Source of the DNA: Oceanospirillum sp048268485 | GTDB taxonomy: Bacteria > Pseudomonadota > Gammaproteobacteria > Pseudomonadales > Halomonadaceae | Reading direction: 5' to 3' | DNA length: 64,000 nucleotides | NCBI GenBank assembly: GCA_048268485.1 | Contig: JBLWVL010000002.1 | Coordinates: 1-64,000, forward strand | Shown: positions 9,385 through 17,908 of the stretch, one piece after another | How positions within the stretch are numbered: the stretch's first letter is position 1 | Layout: every line of letters starts with the position of its first letter | Made by a program: the position numbers and the translations under genes | The notes under the pieces: generated by a model | What the model was told of the DNA's origin: nothing | The model's database searches: none | What the model saw: the letters and a program-made list of their open reading frames with translations, nothing else

Positions 9385-9600
9385 TTAGTACAGACGCTCG
9401 AAACGTTTCTGCTCGCGCTGTACCTTTTTAGCGTGACGCTTAACAGCAGCAGCTGCCTTACGCTTACGAACCCAAGTTGGCTTTTCGTAAAATTCACGAC
9501 GACGAACTTCGGCTAAGATTCCAGCTTTCTCACAAGAACGTTTGAAACGACGCAGAGCAACGTCAAACGGCTCATTGTCTTTAACTTTAACAGCAGGCAT
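9385..9600 (-). CDS. rpsU: 30S ribosomal protein bS21
   Basis: 71 residues, highly basic, starting MPAVKVKDNEPFDVALRRFK and ending in a Lys/Arg-rich helix, exactly the family length. It is a small-subunit protein involved in translation initiation. It is the first gene of the rpsU-dnaG-rpoD unit and is divergent from tsaD, with a shared 220-bp promoter region. Confidence 0.99.
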   Translation of the reverse strand: MPAVKVKDNEPFDVALRRFKRSCEKAGILAEVRRREFYEKPTWVRKRKAAAAVKRHAKKVQREQKRFERLY

Positions 9601-9824
9601 TAAAGACTCACCACCTTAAAAAGTAATAGGATTGAAATTAGAGATGTCACCAAAAACGGTGACATGCCTTAGGGGACGCATGATTCTATAGGCTTTGACC
9701 ACCCCATGCAAACGGCTTTAGAGGCTGTGCCCACGCTTTTTTTGCAGAATCCTCTGCTTTTAGTGCCATTTTCAGGCTCACATAGGTAGAATTGCCCCTA
9801 ATCTTTCAAGTAGTTAGTGACCCC

Positions 9825-10871
9825 ATGCGTGTACTCGGAATCGAAACATCCTGTGATGAAACAGGTTTAGCTATTTATGACTCAGAGCAGGGTTTATTGG
9901 CCCATGCCTTGTTCAGTCAGATCGATATGCATATCCCATATGGCGGTGTAGTCCCTGAGCTGGCATCCCGCGACCATATACGAAAACTACTGCCTCTGAC
10001 TAAACAAGTGATGGCTGAAGCTGATAGTAAAGCAGACGATATTGATGCGATCTGCTACACATCCGGCCCCGGCCTTATTGGCGCCTTGATGGTTGGTGCA
10101 TCCACAGCCCAGGCACTGGCGCTGGCATGGGGTAAGCCATGCCTGGGTGTGCATCATATGGAAGGCCACCTCTTAGCACCCATGCTGGAAGAAACCCCTC
10201 CAGAGTTTCCTTTTGTCGCGCTTCTCGTTTCCGGCGGTCACACTCAATTGATCGACGTTCAGGGTATCGGTCAGTACGAAATGCTGGGCGAAAGCATTGA
10301 TGATGCCGCCGGTGAAGCCTTTGATAAAGCCGCTAAAATGATGGGGCTGCCCTACCCTGGCGGCCCTCACATCGCTCGCTATGCGGAGCATGGCACCCCA
10401 GGTCGCTACCTTTTTCCACGCCCAATGACCAACCGCCCAGGTCTGGACTTCAGCTTCAGTGGACTGAAAACCTTTACCCTGAACACCGTGGAAGCAGCAA
10501 AAAAAGCCAACAGTGGCGAGCTAACCGATGAAGAACGCGCAGATATAGCATTAGCGTTTCAGGATGCGGTTGTTGACACCCTGGTGATCAAATGTAAACG
10601 AGCACTCAAGCAAGCGGGCAGAAAAAAGCTGGTGATCGCTGGTGGTGTTAGTGCTAATAAAGATCTTCGTGAAAAGCTTGAAGCTATAATGACCGGCATG
10701 GGTGGTCAGGTGTACTATCCCCGGAATGAATTTTGTACCGATAATGGCGCTATGATCGCCTATGCTGGCTGTCAACGTCTGGCGGCAGGCCACGAAAGTG
10801 ACAGGCAGATCAGAGTTCAGCCACGCTGGCCTCTGACAGATCTGCCACCGCTCGACAACGCATCCGGGTAG
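9825..10871 (+). CDS. tsaD: tRNA N6-threonylcarbamoyladenosine transferase TsaD
   Basis: 348 residues from the ATG at 9825; a longer in-frame TTG at 9792 is less likely because the family begins at MRVLGIETSCDETG. It transfers the threonylcarbamoyl group to A37 of ANN-decoding tRNAs together with TsaB/TsaE. Visible: the metal-binding motif HHMEGHLLAP (about 111-120), the ASKHA-type ATP loops and GGVSANKDLR. It is divergent from rpsU, as in Pseudomonas and E. coli, and is followed by folB. Confidence 0.98.
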   Translation: MRVLGIETSCDETGLAIYDSEQGLLAHALFSQIDMHIPYGGVVPELASRDHIRKLLPLTKQVMAEADSKADDIDAICYTSGPGLIGALMVGASTAQALALAWGKPCLGVHHMEGHLLAPMLEETPPEFPFVALLVSGGHTQLIDVQGIGQYEMLGESIDDAAGEAFDKAAKMMGLPYPGGPHIARYAEHGTPGRYLFPRPMTNRPGLDFSFSGLKTFTLNTVEAAKKANSGELTDEERADIALAFQDAVVDTLVIKCKRALKQAGRKKLVIAGGVSANKDLREKLEAIMTGMGGQVYYPRNEFCTDNGAMIAYAGCQRLAAGHESDRQIRVQPRWPLTDLPPLDNASG

Positions 10872-10931
10872 CTCTCTGATGCAACACAGCACACAATCAA
10901 CAACACTAATCAGTAACGCATAGGTGATGGT

Positions 10932-11312
10932 TTGGACCGGGTTTTTATTGAAGGTTTGAAAGTTGACGCTCTGATCGGGGTCTATGACTGGGAGCGTGAA
11001 ATTCTGCAGCCCCTGGAATTTGATATTGAGATGGCAACCGATATTCGTCCAGCAGCAGCCGATGATGAGCTGTCGCTGACATTGAATTATTTCTCCATCA
11101 GTCAGGCCATTACCGAGCAGGTCAAAAACTCATCCTACAAACTGATCGAAACTCTGGCTGAGTCGGTCAGCGAACTGATTCGTCAGGAGTTCAGTGTCTG
11201 CTGGGTTAAAGTAAAAGTCAGCAAACCCGGCGCTGTTCCCAATGCCCGCAATGTAGCTGTGCAGATTGAGAGAGGCTCTCTATTAGCGTCGACTCCGGAG
11301 TCTGCACAATGA
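10932..11312 (+). CDS. folB: Dihydroneopterin aldolase FolB (TTG start)
   Basis: 126 residues; converts 7,8-dihydroneopterin to 6-hydroxymethyl-dihydropterin in folate synthesis. The conserved GVYDWER (catalytic/binding Glu) lies near residues 16-22 and the Lys of KVSKPGAVPNA near residue 97. The start is a TTG at 10932 with AGGTGAT a few nucleotides upstream; the nearby ATG (10927) is out of frame. The stop overlaps the folK start by 4 bp (ATGA), so the two are translationally coupled and catalyse consecutive steps. Confidence 0.96.
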   Translation: MDRVFIEGLKVDALIGVYDWEREILQPLEFDIEMATDIRPAAADDELSLTLNYFSISQAITEQVKNSSYKLIETLAESVSELIRQEFSVCWVKVKVSKPGAVPNARNVAVQIERGSLLASTPESAQ

Positions 11313-11791
11313 GTCGCATTTATCTGAGCCTTGGCAGCAACATCGATGCCCGTAACAATATCCGGGAAGGAATCAAGGCGCTCAACTCTCGCTTTGGAGA
11401 GATGATACTGTCCCCAATTGTTGAAAGTGAACCGGTTGGTTTTATTGGTGATCCTTTTATTAATCTAATGACAGTTTTGGAAACCGATCGACCTATCCCA
11501 GAACTGAGTAAAGAGTTTCGCCAGATAGAATATGACTTCGGGCGGGAAGATAATGCGCCCAAGTTCAGTGGCCGCACACTGGATATTGATATTGTTCTGG
11601 TTGATCAGCTACACGGTGATCACTTCGGTATACAGCTGCCCCGCAAAGACTTGTTTGAGCACGGCTATATGCTCTACCCGCTGGCCCTAATGGAACCAGA
11701 GCTGATTCCGCCCGGCCAGGAGAAAACGGTCAAAGAGCTGTGGGCCGATTTCCCCTTTCCGGAACAGAAACTCTGGCTGGCTGAGCTTTAA
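11309..11791 (+). CDS. folK: HPPK, 2-amino-4-hydroxy-6-hydroxymethyldihydropteridine pyrophosphokinase
   Basis: 160 residues. The start motif YLSLGSNIDAR, the central PKFSGRTLDIDIVL with the two Mg-binding Asp residues, and LPRKDLFEHGYMLYPL are all family signatures. It pyrophosphorylates the pterin made by FolB. It overlaps folB by 4 bp and converges with cca, whose stop is 15 bp away. Confidence 0.96.
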   Translation: MSRIYLSLGSNIDARNNIREGIKALNSRFGEMILSPIVESEPVGFIGDPFINLMTVLETDRPIPELSKEFRQIEYDFGREDNAPKFSGRTLDIDIVLVDQLHGDHFGIQLPRKDLFEHGYMLYPLALMEPELIPPGQEKTVKELWADFPFPEQKLWLAEL

Positions 11792-11805
11792 CCTCATTTA
11801 AGCGC

Positions 11806-12936
11806 CTACTGTGAAAGCGCTTCTGCAATCAACTCAAGGCGCCGTGCCTTAATCGCGGTGCCGATTGCAGCTCCTTTGAGACCCTGTGCGACAAAGTCTC
11901 TGGCCGTCACCTGAGCCACCTCTTCGGCAAGAGTCTGCCACCAGGCTTTTAATGTCTGATTATCCGAATGCCATAACATCAGCCAAATATCAAATAATCC
12001 TCCTTGTTTAAACGCCCCCGCCTTTTCCAGAAGCGCCAGAACCTCTGCAGAATCTGCTACAGGCCTGGTATTAAGTTGCGCCCAAAAGCGCTGAACCAAC
12101 AAGGCAAAATCCCGATATCTCCTGGGTGCTTTAATTCGGGCGCACAAAGACTCAATCGCCTCAGGAGCAAGCCCATGCAGCAACCATCCCCAACAGAGCA
12201 GAGCGCGAACATCCTGACGGGCTTTGGTCAAAAACTCAGGTAATTCAAATTCCAGCGCTCTCAGCTCACTGAACCAGTCATCCAAAGCACCAACTTTCTC
12301 TAACAACATAAAGTACTGCTCAGGATTTTTTTCCTGAAGTGCCCGCTCCGTCTCAGACCAAACCCTCTCAGCAGAAAGCTGCTGCAACTCTTCAGCCCTA
12401 ACCAAAGCCCGCATCAAGTCTTCCGTTTCTTCAGCCACAGAAAAGCCGAGACAATAAAAACGCGCCAGAAAACGAGCCCCCCGCAACACCCTCAAAGGGT
12501 CCTCGGAAAAAGCGGGAGATACATGGCGCAACACTTTATTCTCAAGATCACTCAGACCATTGTAAGGATCGTGAATCACCCCCTCTGCATCTTTTGCCAT
12601 CGCATTGATGGTGAAATCACGACGCATTAGATCATCTTCCAAAGTCACATCCGGCGATGTATGGCAAACAAACCCCTGATAGCCTTTACCGGATTTGCGC
12701 TCTGTCCTGGCTAAGGCATACTCCTCTTTTGTATCAGGGTGCAGAAAAACAGGAAAGTCTTTGCCGACCTGAACAAAGCCTGCCGCTTTTAGCTCTTCTG
12801 GTGTAGCACCAACGACCAGCCAATCTCGGTCATAGGCCATCAGCCCCAGCAGCTCATCTCTTACAGGGCCACCAACAAGGTACACCTCACCCTTTAAAAA
12901 AGCAGAATCATCATCAGAAGATAAAAACTGGCTCAT
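11806..12936 (-). CDS. cca: CCA tRNA nucleotidyltransferase, short form
   Basis: 376 residues; adds or repairs the 3' CCA end of tRNA. The N-terminal nucleotidyltransferase domain is clear: VYLVGGPVRDELLG, then YDRDWLVVG with the metal-binding DxD pair, and RRDFTINAMA (about 105-114). The C-terminal half has no recognisable HD phosphohydrolase motif, unlike the 412-residue E. coli enzyme, and is shorter, so phosphatase/phosphodiesterase side activities are not expected. Convergent with folK. The ribosome-binding site is weak. Confidence 0.93.
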   Translation of the reverse strand: MSQFLSSDDDSAFLKGEVYLVGGPVRDELLGLMAYDRDWLVVGATPEELKAAGFVQVGKDFPVFLHPDTKEEYALARTERKSGKGYQGFVCHTSPDVTLEDDLMRRDFTINAMAKDAEGVIHDPYNGLSDLENKVLRHVSPAFSEDPLRVLRGARFLARFYCLGFSVAEETEDLMRALVRAEELQQLSAERVWSETERALQEKNPEQYFMLLEKVGALDDWFSELRALEFELPEFLTKARQDVRALLCWGWLLHGLAPEAIESLCARIKAPRRYRDFALLVQRFWAQLNTRPVADSAEVLALLEKAGAFKQGGLFDIWLMLWHSDNQTLKAWWQTLAEEVAQVTARDFVAQGLKGAAIGTAIKARRLELIAEALSQ

Positions 12937-13004
12937 TTTTTGCTAAACCTTAGTTATTAAACGAATTAAAGTTTAATTTTCTGCAGGTTAACCTTCAGTC
13001 ACAC

Positions 13005-13031
13005 TAAACTTTGCGGAAGTGTTGCCGATAA
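13005..13031 (+). promoter_or_regulatory. Sigma-28 (FliA) promoter of the lipoprotein-flgP-flgT unit
   Basis: TAAA (13005-13008), exactly 15 nt, then GCCGATAA (13024-13031): a full match to the FliA consensus used in Pseudomonas and relatives. It lies about 90 bp upstream of the ATG at 13122, with no gene between. A short palindrome overlaps the -10 element (13025-13038). Confidence 0.9.
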
Positions 13032-13121
13032 TCATCGGTATAGTTTTCGACTCAACTCACATTATAAAGCTGCAAAGCAGAATGTTTGGTTGAATTCGTA
13101 TCAAAATGTCAGGAAGAACCG

Positions 13122-13370
13122 ATGCTTAAAACTGTAAAAATTATCACAGGGACTTTTTTTCTGCTTCTGATGTCTGCTTGTACCATGCCGTACTACGGCT
13201 ATCAGCAAAACACTCAGGCTCAGGGAAATTATGTCCGATTACCGCCGGCAAAGCCTCAGCCTAAGCGGCGGGTGATTATAAGAACAGAAACGCATCGGGT
13301 TCTGACGCCAAAAATCGTTATGGAGCCCTGCTGTAAAATGCAGTCCAACGTAATCTATAGGCGTTACTAA
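13122..13370 (+). CDS. Small outer-membrane-type lipoprotein of the flgP-flgT unit
   Basis: 82 residues from the ATG at 13122 (AGGAAG 5-6 nt upstream); an upstream in-frame TTG is less likely. The first 20 residues form a signal peptide ending in the lipobox LMSAC, so the mature protein is lipidated at Cys and has Thr, not Asp, at +2, suggesting outer-membrane sorting. The mature part is short, Tyr/Gln/Pro- and Arg-rich, and has a CC pair near the C terminus. I recognise no family. Being first behind a perfect FliA promoter and 65 bp ahead of flgP suggests a flagellar role, perhaps replacing FlgO, which is absent here and much longer. Confidence 0.75.
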   Translation: MLKTVKIITGTFFLLLMSACTMPYYGYQQNTQAQGNYVRLPPAKPQPKRRVIIRTETHRVLTPKIVMEPCCKMQSNVIYRRY

Positions 13371-13435
13371 CCTGCCCCTAGATACGTATTTGAATCCATT
13401 TTATCTATTTGTGACGGACATCAGGAGTGATGATA

Positions 13436-14023
13436 ATGAAACTTAAACTGGCTTCTCTGGCTATTGCCGGTGCTGTTGTAACTGCTGGCTGTGCGCCAAT
13501 GAATCAGCATGCTATGAACAACCAAAACAACAATGATTATGTTGTTTACCAACAGGTTGAGCATACTTACAGCCCGAAAGTAGAGCCTATTATTGTTCGT
13601 GTAACAGGCTACGGGGCTTACAAAGAAAACCCTCGCCTATCTCAGGGGCAGAATCAACTTATGGCAATGCGGGCATCTAAACTTGATGCATACCGTGCAA
13701 TTGCTGAACGCGTATACGGTACTCGCGTAAGTGGTGGCTCTAACGTAGAAGCAATGGTTCTTCGTGATGACCGTTTCCGCACCTATGTGGATAGCGTCAT
13801 TCGTGGTGCGAAAGTGGTATCTACATATGAGTTAGCCCACAATAATTACGAGACTACGATGGAGCTGGTTCTGGAGCCTACATTCTATGACTGCATGGGA
13901 TCAACTGATGCTCTTCAGTCACCAAGCTGTACAGCGCCCACTGTTCATGGCGAATCACCGGAGACCCGTGCCATTGCCCGCCCTCTGGTTAAAGTTCAGC
14001 CAGGACAGTATTATCTGAACTAA
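13436..14023 (+). CDS. flgP: FlgP-like LPP20-family lipoprotein
   Basis: 195 residues from the ATG at 13436, chosen because AGGAG (13423-13427) has 8-nt spacing; in-frame GTG/ATG codons at 13427 and 13430 are too close to it. Signal peptide with lipobox VTAGC, then an LPP20-type domain (about 60-150) with the usual VTGYGAYKEN, MRASKLDAYRAIAERVYG and DDRFRTYVDSVIRGA features. FlgP homologues are outer-membrane lipoproteins needed for the H-ring/basal-body disc of sheathed or polar flagella in Vibrio and Campylobacter. The context, flgT downstream and a sigma-28 promoter upstream, supports that role. Confidence 0.88.
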   Translation: MKLKLASLAIAGAVVTAGCAPMNQHAMNNQNNNDYVVYQQVEHTYSPKVEPIIVRVTGYGAYKENPRLSQGQNQLMAMRASKLDAYRAIAERVYGTRVSGGSNVEAMVLRDDRFRTYVDSVIRGAKVVSTYELAHNNYETTMELVLEPTFYDCMGSTDALQSPSCTAPTVHGESPETRAIARPLVKVQPGQYYLN

Positions 14024-14085
14024 TTCACTGACAGTGATTACCAATGTCAGTTGCCATTAACAGATAAAATGAAAGGAGTGGTCGG

Positions 14086-15318
14086 TTGTTAAACACCATA
14101 TTCCGTCACAAGGTGTTGTGGATTTTGTGTCTACTGATTGCTGGACTTCAAATACCACAATCAGAAGCCAAATGGCTAGAAGCAACCGGCCAGGCCAGGA
14201 TTATGCATCAGGACCTGGTCAGCGCCCGCCGTACCGCGATTAGAGATGCGATCCAGCAACTCAGTCTTCGCGCCGGCGCTGACGTCAGCAGCTTTCAGCA
14301 AATGACCGACGGAGCCATTACCGCTGATAATCTGCGGGTGAGTTCTAACGGTACTGTTCAGGATATCAACATTCTGGATGAAGTGGTGCAGGGCAATGTA
14401 CTTACCCTGACCATTGAGGCTGATGTATTGGTTGACGCTCAGTCTTGTGGGCACGAATCCAGTAATGCTTACCTGAGAAGTGCTGCTGTTGCTTCTTTTT
14501 ACCTGGAAGATCCTCAGTCGGCATCTTTTGGAGGGTTTTATGATATCAGCCAAAAGCTTCCCGCGGATCTTTCTCAACGCTTAAATAACTTTGAGCACGT
14601 CAAAGCTCTGAATGCTTCAGGTTTTCAGGTTTATACATCACCAAAAACCATCCCAACCTCCGTTACGACGACAGGTACGCTTACGACCGCAATTACTGCA
14701 TCCAACCAGCTTGGTGTGCAGTACGTGATCAGTGGTGTCATTCGTGATATCTCTATGGCTCGTCCGGACCTCCTGCGTACTAAGTCTTACTTTAGTCAGG
14801 TTAAGGACAAGATGGAGCATGGTGACAATCGCTTTGAACGTCGGTTCCAAATGGATATCTATGTCCATGATGGCTTTAGTGGTGCCATGGTCTACACCCG
14901 CCGCTATGAAACTCTTGGTAACTGGAATGTACCTCTAGAAGAGAAGCCAGGCTTTGGCTCTGTTGCTTTTTGGAAAAGTGATTACGGCCAAAAAGTCAGT
15001 GATGTATTTGATCGTGTGGTTGACGATTTAAATTCATCTCTGAGCTGCCAGCCATTCATGGCAAAAGTCACCCGAACTGAAGGTAAGAAGATTTATATTG
15101 ATGCAGGGGCAGGTGACGGTTTACGCCCAGGCGATACCCTGAATCTGTACCGCCTGAGCACTTTCTACGATGCAAACCAAAATGCTTATACCGAGCTAGA
15201 GAATACTAAGATTGTCGTAACCCTGAAAAAGGTACAACCTTTCTTTTCACGAGGTGTTGTCAGTACAGAAACAGACAAACTGGGTATTCAACAGGGCGAT
15301 ATTGTTATCGCTTGGTAA
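14086..15318 (+). CDS. flgT: Flagellar H-ring protein FlgT (TTG start)
   Basis: 410 residues from a TTG at 14086 with GGAG 7 nt upstream; no in-frame ATG fits. A signal peptide ends near QSEA-KW (about residue 28). The N-terminal part WLEATGQARIMHQDLVSARR resembles the FlgT N domain; the middle domain follows, and the C-terminal domain (about 325-410, GAGDGLRPGDTLNLYR) matches the FlgT C domain. FlgT builds the periplasmic H ring around the basal body in Vibrio. It is the last gene of the unit, followed by a terminator. Confidence 0.88.
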   Translation: MLNTIFRHKVLWILCLLIAGLQIPQSEAKWLEATGQARIMHQDLVSARRTAIRDAIQQLSLRAGADVSSFQQMTDGAITADNLRVSSNGTVQDINILDEVVQGNVLTLTIEADVLVDAQSCGHESSNAYLRSAAVASFYLEDPQSASFGGFYDISQKLPADLSQRLNNFEHVKALNASGFQVYTSPKTIPTSVTTTGTLTTAITASNQLGVQYVISGVIRDISMARPDLLRTKSYFSQVKDKMEHGDNRFERRFQMDIYVHDGFSGAMVYTRRYETLGNWNVPLEEKPGFGSVAFWKSDYGQKVSDVFDRVVDDLNSSLSCQPFMAKVTRTEGKKIYIDAGAGDGLRPGDTLNLYRLSTFYDANQNAYTELENTKIVVTLKKVQPFFSRGVVSTETDKLGIQQGDIVIAW

Positions 15319-15358
15319 GGCAGAAGCAGAAGAAAGTCTCTTCAGCTGATTAGTAAAG

Positions 15359-15383
15359 AAGGAGCCAACAGGCTCCTTTTTTA
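15359..15383 (+). terminator. Terminator after flgT
   Basis: Perfect 8-bp stem (arms 15359-15366 and 15371-15378, loop AACA) running into a T6 tract. It closes the lipoprotein-flgP-flgT unit about 40 bp past the stop; the convergent glpE-like gene ends at 15402. Confidence 0.9.
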
Positions 15384-15401
15384 TTGCGGTAGACCGGGTT
15401 G

Positions 15402-15719
15402 TTAGCTGCAGTACTCAGGGCATACCGTTTTCCATAACTCATAGCCACCTTGCAGACTATAAGTATCACCAAACCCTTGCTCCGCCAGAAACTGCGCTGC
15501 TGACTGGCTGCTATTACCATGGTAACAGCAAACAATGACAGGCTTGGATTTATCTGTCTGCTCAATAAATAGCTGAACATTATCATTGTTTAATAGCAAG
15601 GAACCTTTAATCGACCCTGCAGAGAAACTGCCTGGATCTCGGATATCAACAACAACAACTTCTTCACCGGCTTCAATTTTTGCTTTAAGTTCATCCGGGT
15701 TCATAAACTGAAAATTCAT
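15402..15719 (-). CDS. glpE: Thiosulfate sulfurtransferase GlpE-like rhodanese
   Basis: 105 residues from the ATG at 15719 (AAGG upstream); 8 further in-frame residues upstream are unlikely. Single rhodanese domain with VDIRDPGSF and the active-site loop CYHGNSS, whose Cys65 is at the same position as in E. coli GlpE (108 residues). It would transfer sulfane sulfur from thiosulfate or persulfides to cyanide, thioredoxin or other acceptors in the cytoplasm. It follows apaH by about 70 bp on the same strand and may be co-transcribed with it. Confidence 0.92.
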   Translation of the reverse strand: MNFQFMNPDELKAKIEAGEEVVVVDIRDPGSFSAGSIKGSLLLNNDNVQLFIEQTDKSKPVIVCCYHGNSSQSAAQFLAEQGFGDTYSLQGGYELWKTVCPEYCS

Positions 15720-15792
15720 AAGACTACCTTCTGTCAGAGTCACTGGATGTCAGTCGTATCCCCTGACAAAACCAGCCAAATATTAAAAACGG

Positions 15793-16614
15793 CTACTGAT
15801 ATATTGGTTTCTGCAAACTGTTAACTGAAGTCTGCTCGCCACTTTCAAGATGAAGCGCCGTCAGTCGGCCACCCCATACACAGCCTGTATCCAGCCCATA
15901 AATACCATCAGCATCAACATCGCCCTCAAGTGCAGCCCAATGCCCGAAGATTATTTTTTCTTTAACCTGGCGCGGGTAACTAAACCATGGAGCATAGCCC
16001 TTCGGGCACTGATCCAAACCCTCCTTGCTATCAAAGTCGAGTTTGCCTTTCGCAGTACAAAAGCGCATACGGGTAAAGTAGTTAGTGATCACTCGCAACC
16101 GATCAAAACCACTGAGACTATCCGACCACTTAGAAGGCTTGTTGCCGTACATATTCTCAAAGTAGTTTATATAGGCATCACCTTGCAGAACAGACTCAAC
16201 CTCACCGGCATAGCAGAGGGTCTGTTGAAGATCCCAGATAGGGGGAATCCCTGCATGACTCATCACAAAACCGAGCTTTTTATCATAGTGGAACAAGGGC
16301 TGATGACGGAGCCAATACAGCAGTCGCTCACGGTCCGGGGCATCCAAAATCTTTTGCAGGGTATCGGAACGCTTAAGGCGTGCTCCAGAATACGCAACAG
16401 CAAGTAAATGCAGATCATGATTACCCAACACGCAACGTACTCTATCACCCATCCCGGAAGCAAAACGAAGCACCTCCAGAGATTCAGGCCCCCGATTCAC
16501 CAAATCTCCAGCCAACCAGAGCTGATCCTTCTCCGGATTAAAACTTACTGCCTCCAGTAGCTGCTCCAGTTCACTAAAGCAACCCTGAAGATCACCAACG
16601 GCGTACGTAGCCAT
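15793..16614 (-). CDS. apaH: Symmetrical bis(5'-nucleosyl)-tetraphosphatase ApaH
   Basis: 273 residues; hydrolyses Ap4A to two ADP and is also known to remove Np4 caps from RNA. Calcineurin-type phosphoesterase motifs are in order: VGDLQGC (about 6-12), GDLVNRGP (about 36-43), LGNHDLHLLA and VMSHAGIPP, then the C-terminal FGHWAALEG. It follows apaG after about 57 bp in the conserved surA-pdxA-rsmA-apaG-apaH run. Confidence 0.97.
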   Translation of the reverse strand: MATYAVGDLQGCFSELEQLLEAVSFNPEKDQLWLAGDLVNRGPESLEVLRFASGMGDRVRCVLGNHDLHLLAVAYSGARLKRSDTLQKILDAPDRERLLYWLRHQPLFHYDKKLGFVMSHAGIPPIWDLQQTLCYAGEVESVLQGDAYINYFENMYGNKPSKWSDSLSGFDRLRVITNYFTRMRFCTAKGKLDFDSKEGLDQCPKGYAPWFSYPRQVKEKIIFGHWAALEGDVDADGIYGLDTGCVWGGRLTALHLESGEQTSVNSLQKPIYQ

Positions 16615-16671
16615 AACAATACTTTTACCTAAAAATAAACACGTTCAGGAGTGTTTGCACCGGTATTAGAA

Positions 16672-17079
16672 TCAGTGCAAAACATCTTCTTTTGCAAGGC
16701 GGAAAGCTGGAATATCAAGCTGCAGAGGGCAATCAAACTCAATATCCTCCAACTCATAGTACCCCTGCATAAAGCCAAGAGGCGTTGGAAAAATGGCACC
16801 TGAAGTGTAGCTGTAAGACTCACCAGGGGCGATCACCGGTTGCTGACCAACAACCCCTTTCCCCTTCACTTCGTTAACCTTTCCGTTCCCATCGGTAATC
16901 ACCCAAAAACGGTTCTTAAGCTTTACACTGGTTCGGTTGTTATTCGTTATCGTTACTTTATAACTGAAAACATATTGGTCACGCTCTTCAGTAGTGCCAT
17001 GCTTGATAAACCTGGGTTCTACTTTCAGTTCAAGCATATCGGCTACTGCCGGTCGATCCTGATCATTTATCTCAGTCAT
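16672..17079 (-). CDS. apaG: ApaG (Co2+/Mg2+ efflux-associated) protein
   Basis: 135 residues from the ATG at 17079, which overlaps the rsmA stop by 8 bp; a longer in-frame reading into rsmA is unlikely. Fibronectin-III-like fold with NRFWVITDGNGKVNEVKGKG and GESYSYTSGAIFPTPLGFMQ near-identical in layout to E. coli ApaG (125 residues). The molecular role is unclear despite the historical link to cobalt resistance; a polyphosphate-nucleotide connection is suggested by the constant link to apaH. Confidence 0.95.
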   Translation of the reverse strand: MTEINDQDRPAVADMLELKVEPRFIKHGTTEERDQYVFSYKVTITNNNRTSVKLKNRFWVITDGNGKVNEVKGKGVVGQQPVIAPGESYSYTSGAIFPTPLGFMQGYYELEDIEFDCPLQLDIPAFRLAKEDVLH

Positions 17080-17884
17080 GCTTACCCAACCTATCCGCCA
17101 AACAATCACTTAACGCGACAACTTCTTGCAGTGTCAAAGTTTCAGGCCGACGACCTGGGTCAATATCTAAAGACTCGATCTCAGTGGCATCAAGTAAGCC
17201 TTTTAAATTGTTACGCAGGGTCTTGCGGCGCTGACCGAAGGCGGTTCTGACCAATTGATCCAAACATTCCGCTGATTTTGCCGGATAAGGCAGCTCTTTA
17301 TGAGGCGTCAAACGCACAATGGCAGAATCAACCTTAGGCATGGGGTCAAAGGCTTCCGGCGGTACAATAAACAAGGCTTCAACATCACAAAGGTATTGGG
17401 CCATAATGCCCAAACGCCCCCAGTCGTTAGTAGCCGGAGCCGCGGCCAATCTCTCAACCACCTCTTTTTGCAGCATAAAATGCATATCCTGAATATTTTG
17501 CCGCTGTTCTAACAGGTGAAAAATCAGGGGAGTCGAAATATTGTAAGGTAGATTACCGGCAACCCGTAGAGGCTGACCATCATCAATCAGTTCCGCAAAA
17601 TCAAACTTCAACGCATCCGCCTGATGGATATTAAAGCCAGGGGCGTTAAAAAACTTCACCTTAAGTCCCGGGATTAAATCACGGTCTAATTCGATGACAT
17701 CAAGACGTTCTGCCGATTCTAAAATAATCTCGGTCAGCGCCCCCATACCAGGGCCAATTTCAACCAAATGTTGGCCTTTTTGTGGGGCGATACTGCGCAC
17801 AATACGTCGAATAATACCTTCATCCTGAAGAAAGTTTTGTCCGAAGCGCTTACGGGCGCGGTGTTGCTGAGGCTTCTTAGCCAT
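17072..17884 (-). CDS. rsmA: 16S rRNA dimethyladenosine transferase RsmA/KsgA
   Basis: 270 residues; dimethylates A1518 and A1519 of 16S rRNA late in 30S assembly. The N-terminal RKRFGQNFL, SAM-binding EIGPGMGALTE, and the catalytic NLPYNIS motif (about 109-115) are intact, followed by the small C-terminal helical domain. It lies 24 bp after pdxA and overlaps apaG by 8 bp, the classical order. Confidence 0.98.
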   Translation of the reverse strand: MAKKPQQHRARKRFGQNFLQDEGIIRRIVRSIAPQKGQHLVEIGPGMGALTEIILESAERLDVIELDRDLIPGLKVKFFNAPGFNIHQADALKFDFAELIDDGQPLRVAGNLPYNISTPLIFHLLEQRQNIQDMHFMLQKEVVERLAAAPATNDWGRLGIMAQYLCDVEALFIVPPEAFDPMPKVDSAIVRLTPHKELPYPAKSAECLDQLVRTAFGQRRKTLRNNLKGLLDATEIESLDIDPGRRPETLTLQEVVALSDCLADRLGKHD

Positions 17885-17908
17885 TAATTCCTCTCAGTTC
17901 TTCAGGTG

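Noticed and set aside
11799..11822. Hairpin between convergent folK and cca
   Set aside because: 6-bp stem with an 11-nt loop, no T tract, and it lies partly in the cca coding region.
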